This document shows positions 25,885 through 40,338 of a stretch of DNA of 64,000 nt, one piece after another. The stretch covers positions 62,001-126,000 of the forward strand of contig JAGFNK010000009.1 of the NCBI GenBank assembly GCA_025769875.1, written 5' to 3'. Both the position numbers and the translations under genes were made by a program. A model generated the notes under the pieces. It ran no database searches. It had not been told where the DNA came from and saw nothing but the letters and a program-made list of their open reading frames with translations. The stretch comes from Russula earlei (lineage: Eukaryota; Basidiomycota; Agaricomycetes; Russulales; Russulaceae). Positions within the stretch are counted from its first letter, which is position 1. Every line of letters starts with the position of its first letter.

Positions 25885-28800
25885 GCGTGAATGTCATTGG
25901 CGGTACCGATTATAGCGTAATGGCCTGTTTTCTCGTGCTCTTTGGAAACTGAATCGAGTTTCTAGGTGGTGGCTCGTACTGAGACGTCTATTATTCGTAT
26001 TCTACCCGCGTATCTCGCCGCTTTTTTGTAACACTGCAATCGACACGTATACTCGAATTCCCGCAGAATGAGAGCAACTGCCTCCGCCGGCTTTGCCTGG
26101 CTCACAACGTATTCAGTCGGAGGGATTCAGCGTTGAGAGGACGTCCCGCGACGAATGTATACGAGCCTCTGTGCCGTTGTGTTTATATCGTGTCTAGGAG
26201 GCCCTGGTCTACCGATTATTGCCCAATGGTGAGGCTGCTAGGCCGGTCAGGTTTATCATTGTGTTTTTTTTTTGGTTACCAGGTGAGTAGTGTTTGGAGA
26301 TAGATATGATAATGACTAATTTTTATGGTCATCTTGGTCCAGCTGCCGATGTCTCTCCGCAAACTCTTCGTGGTAATTCCACACGTCCTGAGCTCCGAGC
26401 GTTTGCGGAAGACTATAAGAAGAAACCTTTTACGCGCACAGCCCTTTTTTTAACCTACCAGAGCTGCTTCACCTGAGGCAGATGTTCACCATTTACTGGG
26501 GGATTTCAGTCTGCCAAGAGACTGAACGACAGAGCGTTCCCGACGCACCCCGTTATGCCTCTGAGTTCACTCGAACTCACACGATTTTTGGGCGCCCCCT
26601 TCGGGGGCATGAATCTTGTCTCGGTCTTGTTTGCTTTTATCTTTGTCTCATGTTCTGTTCCATATTCTTGAATAACCGATACCCATTTGTCTACAGTAGA
26701 TGGAGCGGTGCGCGAATGTCAATGCGCGCGATCATCCCGCTGCATGCGCACCGAATGCGCGTGCCAATCACACCAGTGTCTGTCTGACAGTTTGCCGTCT
26801 CGGATTGGATTGCAAGCTCCGCTGTATTACAATAGCGCTACGATTTACGATTAACAACTTGTCCACTATCTCACATATCCGAATACAAGTTTTAATTTCA
26901 TGCCTAAGGCATGAAATTAAAACTTGTCCGAATAGGTTACAGAAGAGTATTTGTACATAAAATAACTTGTATAACGCGTCGGAAATTTGGGAAGGGGCAA
27001 TACCGTATAGCCGATGATAATCAAAGGTGTTCCCATAACTGTAATTACGTTCTCCATATAAGGTTTTTCTTATTTCGTTTATGACCCGTTATACCGTGCT
27101 ATGTAAGTTACATAAGAGTTACATGATTAAATCATAACCAACAAGGTGTCTGAAATAATAACTGAGCTTATAAGACTCCCCCGTGTGCCATACTGTATCT
27201 CGTCGTTCTTTAACCGCTCCTGCCTCGCGTACTGCCAACTAAGCCTCATAATATTACTATTCACGATGAGATTTGGGCCGCATCGAGGGCATCATTCTGA
27301 CATAGGTACATTCTCTCGCACCGTGTCAATGGCTCTTCTGTTTGCTCCATCTGGCTTCGGTCGCGTCTCCTGAGACAAGAGGAAGGAATAATCCCGAGGC
27401 TCCGGATGCTGCATTGAGAATATTCAGGTGACATGCCCGTCCGCGTGCTAGAACTTGAGGTCGGTACCAACTGCCTAGCTCGCTTGAAACTTTGATTCCA
27501 TCACTGATTTACGGGTCGATACGATATATGTCGTGTTCTTGGTGTGGCAATTGCCTCGGTCTCGTAGCCCCTGACTCCCTGGACACTTTTCATACGAGCG
27601 GGGTTCGTCACAGTACTACCATGGGCCGCTTTCTCTTTCGTCCATCGGCGGTATCAGCTACGGCAGAGGAGTGTCTTGTTATGGTCTCCGGCATTTTAGC
27701 ACATCCATACACGTTCGACATCGACGGAACCATCAACAGTCGGCACTGATGGCCCGTAATGCGGCATTCACCTAGTTCCATCCCAGCGTCAATTTCTGTG
27801 ACTGCGGTCACCCCATCTTGGCCCACAGGCTGCGGTATTGATCGAGATCTTTCAAACCCTCTTGGAAGTCTGCGTCCGGTCTTCGTGGAGCGTCTTGCTT
27901 ACGCCCTCTTGGATGTTGAATGGTCCAAAAGCGGACTCGGACGCAACGCCTCCGGACCCCTTTTATGGTCACATCTCGTTAACGAACTTCATGTTCTTTT
28001 CCCTAGGACAGCTACGCTTGATGCATCCATCGGGATACTATCAGCGGTGTGCTTCTGAACTACGGTAACCTACTTGTGTTCCTCCTTGGGCTGAGTTCAT
28101 AACGCTCTTCGTTCTCGATCGCATTCACAGAATCTCCAACGTAAACCCCTCACTCTTCTCAGCAGCGGAGGTTACTTTATTAGGAATGCCTTGAGAAAAA
28201 AATCGCCGATTGGGTTGTTTTTGCCCAACAGAAGTTCATTTGCGATACACCAGGGAAGGAACGGGCGGGCTTAACGCGGGCCCCTGCGTCATTTTAGACG
28301 TGCTGCGATCAAGAGCGGGGAGACTGGACCAATTCGACTCGATTCCTGGTTTGTTCGACGCCAGCAAAGAACCCTCGCTCTTCGTAGCACGAATTGAAAC
28401 GGAGTTGTGAAACTTCGGTCCTGCGCCCGCGTTGATCTCCGGGTCCGTTACGGTATTCGCCACCGCCATCACTCTCATCTCCTTTCTCTCGACCTCCCGC
28501 TGTGTTTTGGTGATCCAAGCCCGACTTATATTTGTCTTCTCAGGCCATAATACTTCAACATGATGTTGTGTCCCAGCTGGTTCAATGGCGAGTCATTCTT
28601 TGGGCAGGGATTGCAGAACTGGGGAGCCCGGCACCCTGAAACTGAAAAGATGCCCGAGGAAACGAGGCCTGACACCCGTCGGGTGGTCTGCACTTGGCCG
28701 GTCCCAGCGGATGATCACTGACACACAATAGGGTCCTACTCTCTTACTTACACGGATATCTAACAAGACAGTGTCGCCTTGCAACACAGTAGAATCTGTC

Positions 28801-29351
28801 GTATTCCACGGCTGTATAAGTACATACCTTGTGATATATGGTATATCATACTTTTTTGGTCCACCAAAATGTCCGTTAGGCCCAAGTGCCTCTGCAATCA
28901 ATAGTCCATGATCTAAGATTGATAATATAATACATGCATTTTCAGGTCCACCAAATGGTATGGTTCGACGCCGCTTCAAGTTCCTCGCTTCCCCCGGGGA
29001 TAACCCCGCTGGTTCCTCATTCAAGCAGCTGCTTGTCTTTCCTTTTAGTCGTATCCGCATTGATCGCCGTTCGTACCTCACTTGTGTACGTGGGATTTGT
29101 ATCGCGTTAGCATCGTACAGCTACAGGTGACGGTCCAAGGTCCTCGGGCCGCCTCCATCGTTTGTGCGGTCCAAAGGTCGAGCCATTTTCATACACCCCT
29201 CAGATCCATATCCAGAGACCAACGGTCGTCCAATCTATGCAGTTTAGCCCATGTTTTGTCGAGGTATGATGTAGATTGCCTATTCATGGTAGTGTGGCTC
29301 TCTCAGTCTGTCTTGTGACTGCACATCGTGCACGGCGGCTTTGAAAACATC
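25885..29351. other. Gene-poor, AT-richer region with relics
   Basis: About 3.4 kb with no gene I can support. It contains a perfect 41-bp palindrome (listed separately), a GC hairpin at 26594-26608 and several protein-like but frame-broken stretches. On + these include 27838-28068 (EIFQTLLEVC..SSWSVLLTPSW, GHISLTNFMFFSLGQLRLMHP) and 28210-28410. On - there is 28593-29081 (FGGPENACIILSILDHGLLIAEAL). Small inverted repeats occur at 28832-28869. The composition and broken frames suggest a decayed gene or transposon graveyard. Confidence 0.4.
26886..26926. mobile_element. 41-bp perfect palindrome with 8-bp flanking direct repeats (micro-MITE-like)
   Basis: Left arm CAAGTTTTAATTTCATGCCT, one A, then its exact reverse complement (20 + 1 + 20). 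It is flanked on both sides by TCCGAATA (26878-26885 and 26927-26934). An inverted repeat between 8-bp direct repeats is what a hAT-type insertion leaves. The element is far too short to code anything, so it would be an internally deleted, non-autonomous copy. Structure is seen directly; origin is inferred. Confidence 0.6.
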
Positions 29352-31349
29352 ATGTTCACGCTCCAACCAAATCGCTCACTTCTCAACCCGAATTTCGATG
29401 GCTACAAGCTCGATCCTATATCCTCGGAGGACACGATTACTCGCCACGCTTTGAAATACAGAGCTACTCAAGCCTCCGTTTCCGGACGGCATCACTTCTC
29501 GTTCCAAGAGGCTGAAAGTCGGATTCGACACAACCACCTCACTCTGAGCCCTGACCACGAGCGGGCTGTGTATATCGACACAAACCTCCGTGTGATCTCG
29601 GTCCGATTAAACCATGTGAGGGTCCTTCATGCAACCGTGCAGAATCCAAATCCATTCATTCGTTGAGTTCAGGACACCTTCCAACCATCCTTCATAGCCA
29701 TCTATGACCTCCCTCAGCCTATACAAACTCCGGCATCCGATTCACCAGAGAGCGAATATCCGTCCTCCGTCTTTGTCGATGCCCATACTCTAATATGTGC
29801 TGATGGCCGTGGCACGCTCCACGTCTTGACGTTGTCGTCAAACGACTCTGCAAAACTTCTAGGAGTCTATGAGCTCCTGAAAACACTGAACTCTTCTTCA
29901 TCTTCGCTTGTTCCCTTCCGAGTGCATGCTGCTCTGCTCGCAGATGGCCGAGCCATCGCACTTTTGTCCTTCAAGTCTCTGAGAGAAGGAGTACCTCCTG
30001 ATCCGTCGTCCAATCGGAAGACTCCCCCTGTTGAATTCGACCTCGTCGCTGTCCGGGTACCGCTCCAAGCCGTCGATGACAACAACGCGGTCTCTCCTCT
30101 AGATGTTCTCTGGCACCGCAGGGGCACAAACGTTCCTCTTTACACCGCGTACGAGAAACATCGGGACGCCTTCATACTCGCAGGCAGCTCACCGTATCGG
30201 CCAATCGGCCAACCAGCCCCAGAGCGCCACGGGCCCTCCCCGGACGAGTTCGCTCCTATACCCCGCGCGGGGGCGGGCATCGACTCCCGTCCACCCCAGT
30301 CCAGCGCGGACGCGACCTCGCCTCCAAAGCCGCCGCCCTACGCGTGGACGCAGGGCTCGGAGGAGGTCACGGTCGCGTTCCCGCTCCCGTCCAGCACGCC
30401 CAAGGGGGACATCACCGTCCACTTCTCCCCCCAGACGCTCACCGCGCTCGTCCGGGGACACGACGTCGACGCCCCGCACTACGCGGCCGTTCGCCTCTGG
30501 GGCGGCGTCGTGCCCTCGTCGAGCTTCTGGACGTGGGACGCGCACGGCGCGCGGGCCTACGGCCTGCTCACGCTGCACCTCGAGAAGCAGCACGCGGGCA
30601 CGCGCTGGCCACACCTCTTCGACGACGACGACGATGCCTCCGCCGGCGCCGGCGGCAGCGGGCCGCCCGTGGTCGACGTCCCCGAAACGCTCGATCCGTC
30701 GCAGCTCTACGCCGTTCTCGAGAGCCTCGAAAAGTATACCGCGGCGCTGAACGAAGGCGGTCCTGGCGCCGGTGGGCTGCTGCGTCCCTCCAGCCTCAAC
30801 GATGGCGAGGTGGATGACGAGGTGGACGCCGCGGTCGGGGTGGAGACATGCATCACCTGGGTGGCTGCCTCGGACGGCGCCGAGCCTGCATGGGCGCGCG
30901 AGGACCGGGTCGTGCCGTTCACGGCGCTCTCCACGGCGCTGCCGGGAGTTGGCGGTGAGATCTCGATGGTGGTGAAGCACGCCATCGATGGGCTGCTGTT
31001 CGTGTTGTCTGACGATGACACGGCCAGTAGTACGCCCGCGTGGGCGCATTCGTCTACTTTTCCCGCGCTGGCCTTCGTGCTGGCTTCGAAGCGGGATACC
31101 CGCTTTACCTATCACGTCCCATCAAAGGCCGTGCTGGCATTCGAAGGTGGGAGCGCAGAATCTGGGGGGAATCTCTACATTTATCGCGACGCGAAACCGA
31201 AGAGCAATCGAGCGAAACAGGCAATCCTTAAGCTCGCAGGGAACGCGTCCGGTTCACTGCTTGGTGCGGGGGCGATCCGAAACGGCAAAGAACTTGCCAT
31301 CATATGTTTGTGTGAAGGGGAGCTGCTTGTGCTACGAAATGTATTGTGA
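29352..31349 (+). CDS. NudC-domain-containing protein (NUDCD1-like)
   Basis: Two exons, 29352-29615 and 29673-31349, joined in phase by a 57-base intron (GTGAGG..TTCAG). It starts MFTLQPNRSLLNPNFDGYKL. The first part looks like a beta-propeller-type N-terminus (HHFSFQEAESRIRHNHLTLS, SVFVDAHTLICADGRGTLHVL). The centre holds a CS/p23-like domain: YAWTQGSEEVTVAFPLPSST, ITVHFSPQTLTALVRG, VPSSSFWTWD and LTLHLEKQHAGTRWPHLF (about 30340-30620), followed by ETLDPSQLYAVLESLEKYTAALN. CS domains in this family act as Hsp90-type co-chaperones. The second exon is strikingly GC-rich between about 30200 and 30960 compared with its flanks. A second possible start nine codons upstream is less like the family. 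Confidence 0.8.
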
Positions 31350-31555
31350 AGGAGAAGAGGTACACAACGAAGAGAGAATCAAAAGACAGACAGAGTATTC
31401 AGTAGCTTAATACAATGGTATGCCAGAGGGTCATCGAAACAAAAATTGAGCAGCAATCCATGATGGAAGGGTGTGTACGCGTACCACATACAAAAACCAT
31501 TACGAAGACACATACATATTTATGAGGGTTGGAATAGACAGGCCAATGATTGAGA

Positions 31556-33802
31556 TCATCCTGTCGACGGCTCCCCATTCGCCTCGGGGCGGTATTCCAC
31601 AATGGTTGTGGGGACTGCATCGGGAAGAGTCGACAGCTGCTTCTGCTTAGCGAGTCCGCTAGCTATTTGCCGTGGTAATGGCGGGGTTTCACCACGGGGC
31701 GTGTCTGGTGGCGGCGACGATGGCTCCTGGGTGGAAGTCGACGATGGTGTGGGCGAGTCGTGCTCATGTCCATGTAGACCATTTGCACGAATCTCCGCGC
31801 GGTCCCTCTCTGCCTGGGACAGATCTATCACTCTGTCGAATGGTTCACGAAAGTCTTCTTCGTCTGCATCCATGGGTTCGTCGAAATCTTCCGCTGGCTC
31901 GTGCTCTCCGACATCATGTGAGAGTGCACCCGCTAATATCGAGTTTGTATTCGCTCCGTTTGGTTCGTCCCCCTTGTCCTCGTCACTCTCTGAATCATCA
32001 CCGAACATGATTGTACCTGAATCGCTCATGATAGCTGACCCGGGGTGAAACGAGATGCCGTTACCGAGAGTGTCGTTAATAACCCTCCTCAGTTGCTCGA
32101 GAGAGGAGGGATGCGTTCCGCGATATGGGACATTGCGCTCACGTGCCTGGTGCTGCGCTTCCTCGCGCTCCAGAGCCTCGACGTTCGCGCGTCTCGTCCG
32201 CCATGACATGAGGCGAGCAGCGGAATAAATCTGCGGCGGTGCATCGGGGGTGTCGTAGCCGTATTTGGTGGAGAGACGATCCCTGATCATGGCGTACCAT
32301 TCCTCTTCGGTCTTGCCGTTCAAAATAGCGACGATCAGAATGGTCATGTTATCGCAGCCGATGCCCTGGGCGCCATGTGTATCGGGGGCAAGACAGTGCT
32401 CCATGATATTTTCACAAATTTGGCCAAGGGGCTTGTCTTGAGCCACTTCCCGACGGACGAAGTCCACAACATGCTGTGAATTTAGGCAGTCCCATATGCC
32501 TAAAAGTTTCCTTCAGAGATATTTGAAGGACGTTTCGACGGAACCCACCGTCGCAGGCTAGCACTAAAAACTCGTCGTCGTACGTCATATCATGAACGGT
32601 GATATCCGGATCGGATGTGATAATCTGCTTGTCTGGAGTGAGTGAGTAGTTCTTTTTGAACTCAAAATCACCCAAGGCTCGGGCGAGAGCAAGATTCCCT
32701 GAATAAAATTTGTTAGACTTTGATTCAAGATCGTCTCACTGGCAGAAGCGGACCATTCACGCGCCCAAATTCTATATACCCCCCGGCTGCAAGTATGCGT
32801 TTTCTTTCCGCTGTGGATCCGATTAGTATAATAAGCAAGAAGTATAGGAGAGATCACGAACATTCGTTGGCGGGCTTGTGATCAAAACTTAACGGTTTCG
32901 CTTCACCTTTTACGCTGAGCACCACCCGGGAGTCACCAGCATTTGCCTAATCACAATCGTTTGCTAAGTGCATCTTCGAGAGGAAAATGAATTGGTTCAT
33001 ACAACGAAGATCTTGTTATCGTTCGTGACCAAGGCGGTTACCGCCGTACATCCGGAAGGATCCCTTATGTATGCACGATCTAGGTCAAGTCAGCATATTT
33101 ACAGCCCGGAGTAGATTGCCAGGCACCTGCGAGCATGTCCTCATCGGTGCCTAAGAATGCACGCCTCATAGCTTCTTCGTAATTCTGTTGTTGGTATGAA
33201 TCCTCTTGTATCAGACGTCTATGCACATTTTGGCCGGCAAATCGTGCGACAGAGCCGCCTGTACTCGCCTCGCTTAGCTCCAGAGAAGGGAGGGCCAAAA
33301 AAACCTCTCCGCACCTCCATGACCATCATAGACAGCGAAGAAAGTATTGGAAAGTTCGTCCTCTTCAAGTTCATCGAGATTTAAGGAAATTGCATGTGAA
33401 TCTTCCATAGCTACCGATCAAGTGTGAGATCAGGATATCACAAAGTGAAACAATGAACGGAACGAAAAAAATAAATAGAAGATGATGGGGGGGAAGGTGA
33501 AGGGAGGGTAGTTTGCAAGCATAGTAAGAGTGTAAAGGTGTGAGACTCACTTAACCTCCATCCCTGCATCTCAGAGATACCATAGGCGAAACGGGCATTC
33601 TTGCCCGTCTCCGTATGCTTCTCGGTAGCTGCGTTCGAGACAGGGTAGATACGAGTGATACGAACGGGCTCTGCGTAAGTAAAGGGACGACAACGTGCAA
33701 GGCCATTGTAGCGGCTGACCTGGATAAGACAAAATTTGACCCTGAGGATGGAGGATACGGTGAATTGCTGGTGATATCGACAAATGTGGGTAAGCCTACC
33801 AT
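31556..33802 (-). CDS. Protein phosphatase 2C (PTC2/PTC3-like)
   Basis: Mn/Mg-dependent Ser/Thr phosphatase. The ATG at 33802-33800 is the last triplet of exon 1. An intron (33799-33742) follows at once, then a 22-base micro-exon (33741-33720), another intron (33719-33671) and the next exon. The spliced N-terminus is MGQILSYPEPV, matching the MGQ start usual in this group and giving a possible myristoylation glycine. Then come [104 protein letters not shown] and [10 protein letters not shown], which cover the metal-binding Asp residues. A long acidic, Ser/Pro-rich tail ends at 31556. Yeast homologues counter stress and DNA-damage kinases. Confidence 0.92.
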
Positions 33803-34534
33803 AGGGGAGTCACAATGAGTCGAATGGTAAGTGAGGGGGTGAGGGAAGAGGGAAGGTAGGAGGTAGGAGAAGAAGAGACTGGAAAAAGACCGGGTCGAGG
33901 GCTAAGTGAATATTCGGGGTCGTGTGCGTGCGCCGCGGCGGGCAAAGATGTGCTGATGATGTTGACCCGATGGCGGGCGAGCACGCATCACCTATGTTTG
34001 GCGTTGTGTGTGTGTGCCTTCCAATTAATTTTTTTATTTTAGCAGCGCATATATTCTCTGGTCCGAGTCGTTTCTTATCTTACCCGTTCAGCATCTCAGT
34101 AAACGGCTCCATCAGATCCCGGACAGAGGCACAGGAGCAGATTGGAGTACTTGGGAGTTTTGCACAGGATTCTCTTCCACCACCCTAATTGATACAGCCT
34201 ACGTAGTACACTCCTGCCCTTGGGCTGACCTCCGCAATTGAAGGCACTCCGTTCATATACGCCACCGACTACTAACCCACCCAACCTCCCTATACATAGG
34301 TCATGGCGGCCGTGGATGCGGTGCATGGTTGCCACTGTAAAGCAACCTTTACTGTACCCTGCAGGCGCTTTGATGAGGGAGAGAACCCCGTGTGTTGCTT
34401 GACCACGATCCTCGGCTGGCAAGCACGATGGACACAAAATCCAGGTGCCGCCGCAATGAATGAATCAAAAGCGTGACATGTGAAAGTGGGTAGGAGATGA
34501 TATCCAAGGCGAGCCTGGACCTGGGTGGCATGCG
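33803..34534. other. Intergenic region
   Basis: About 730 bases between two minus-strand genes. It carries an A/G-rich tract (33830-33900) upstream of the phosphatase. No gene or clear TATA element was recognised. Confidence 0.45.
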
Positions 34535-35572
34535 TCAAGGGCTACTTGCTCGCATAAATTTCCTCACAGGGAGGGATTCACTCCCTGGGGATGGTGAAGA
34601 TGTCAGAGGTGAAGATGGCGGAGGTGAAGATGGCGGAGGTGAAGATGGGGGCGTATCGAATATCTCGATGACCTCGTAGTCAGAAGAGGCAGGCGACCTG
34701 ATGACTTCGTAGATTGCGTTGGACTCGTCGTGCACCCAGCCACCCAACTCATCAGGGTCAGAGTCATCGTCCTCGGGTGGCGCATTCCTCGTAAACGTCC
34801 GTGACAAGTCCTCGTCCTCGCATTCTTCTCCATCGCTTGACCCCGAAATTTCTATAACTTCATCTGCCAAATCGCCACTCTCGTCCTCCACGTCGCCATC
34901 GTCCTGAAGCTGCGCAAGGTCTTCAGTGAAGTCTTCATCGATGGGGCCGAACTCCTCGCGTGTCCGCCTCTCAGTCTCGAGAAAGTCTCTGAGGTCGTCC
35001 TCGTCCTCAGAATCAAGGTCACGTAATGGTTTGATGCGTCTGAGTTGCGCCTCCAGCCCGTTCTGGACACGTGCTCCAGGCGAGAGCGTGTCGATCTCGT
35101 CAATGTCGTCTTCGAACTCGCTATGCGCACCGCCGGCCTCGCTGCTCGCGTCGTTGCCAAGCTCATCCGGAATGGAAATATCGCCAAAGTTGACCTGCGT
35201 ATGTAGATTGCGTACAACGCCACGGTCTTTGAGAATCTTCACCTCGCGCAGGTCTATTATATCATCTTCGTCGAGAGGTTTTGCATAGCGCTGCGCGAGG
35301 TGTGACCACGTATCCCTCAGACGCATCGCACTTTCTAAGCGAGCCTGATAAAAGTCCACAGTACTGCGGTCCCGTGAAGGCGTTGAGGGAAGGGAACTCG
35401 ATGAAGATGATGTACTGGACAGACGTGCACGCTTCGATGGCGAGGGAAGTTCATGGGGGTAATTTGGCGGTCGGGTGTGATGACGTGGGCCTGGAGAAGA
35501 CGCGGGATATGGTAAAAATGGGGAACCAGGGTGTCCCTTCTCTGCAAGATGTGAGCTTTTCGCAGAGTACAT
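34535..35572 (-). CDS. Putative Scm3-like (CENP-A chaperone) protein
   Basis: Intronless frame. A Pro/Ser-rich N-terminus with a basic SPSKRARLS patch leads to RLESAMRLRDTWSHLAQRYAKPLDEDDIIDLREVKILKDRGVVRNL (around 35160-35320). This resembles the Scm3 signature: a helix with W..L..RY, then DIIDL.....I..DRG.(L/V)R. A long, very acidic tail follows (DSEDEDDLRDFL, DDGDVEDESGDLADEVIEI), ending with tandem SSPPP units. Scm3/HJURP proteins deliver CENP-A to centromeres; that role is inferred only from this short motif. The start is uncertain. The frame stays open to an ATG at 35674, only 12 bases from the ECM16 ATG, so the internal MYSAKSSHL start at 35572 is preferred. Confidence 0.45.
   Translation of the reverse strand: MYSAKSSHLAEKGHPGSPFLPYPASSPGPRHHTRPPNYPHELPSPSKRARLSSTSSSSSSLPSTPSRDRSTVDFYQARLESAMRLRDTWSHLAQRYAKPLDEDDIIDLREVKILKDRGVVRNLHTQVNFGDISIPDELGNDASSEAGGAHSEFEDDIDEIDTLSPGARVQNGLEAQLRRIKPLRDLDSEDEDDLRDFLETERRTREEFGPIDEDFTEDLAQLQDDGDVEDESGDLADEVIEISGSSDGEECEDEDLSRTFTRNAPPEDDDSDPDELGGWVHDESNAIYEVIRSPASSDYEVIEIFDTPPSSPPPSSPPPSSPLTSSPSPGSESLPVRKFMRASSP
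34599..34650 (-). repeat. 15-bp minisatellite coding SSPPP repeats
   Basis: About three tandem copies of a 15-base unit (GGCGGAGGTGAAGAT on the + strand) in the C-terminal tail of the Scm3-like gene, giving repeated Ser-Ser-Pro-Pro-Pro. Confidence 0.8.
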
Positions 35573-35685
35573 CGAGGATTTCGCCTTGGCCAGTCGTTGG
35601 TGATCTGACCAGAGTTGTTCTCGAAACACGTGATCATGCCCCGCCACACAACCGTCACCCCGTCTGCGCTGCATCCTCCATAATT

Positions 35686-40176
<4,491 letters not shown>

Positions 40177-40338
40177 TTTACTTGTAGCAATACAGTATAT
40201 GCGTGCGCGATCCAAAAGCCAAGTGAATCGAACTAATAAATATAATGTCTATAAGGAGAAATTCGCTTATACTGATGGATCCTGATGTGAGATGGTTTTG
40301 AGATGGACAGCTACCCCAGCCATGATACTAGAGAGGCG

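Noticed and set aside
28593..29081. Minus-strand frame as a real gene
   Set aside because: No domain recognised, non-ATG beginning and inverted repeats inside; kept only as a finding.
30189..31115. Long Arg-rich minus-strand frame
   Set aside because: Antisense shadow of the NUDCD1-like exon; open only because third positions there are G/C.
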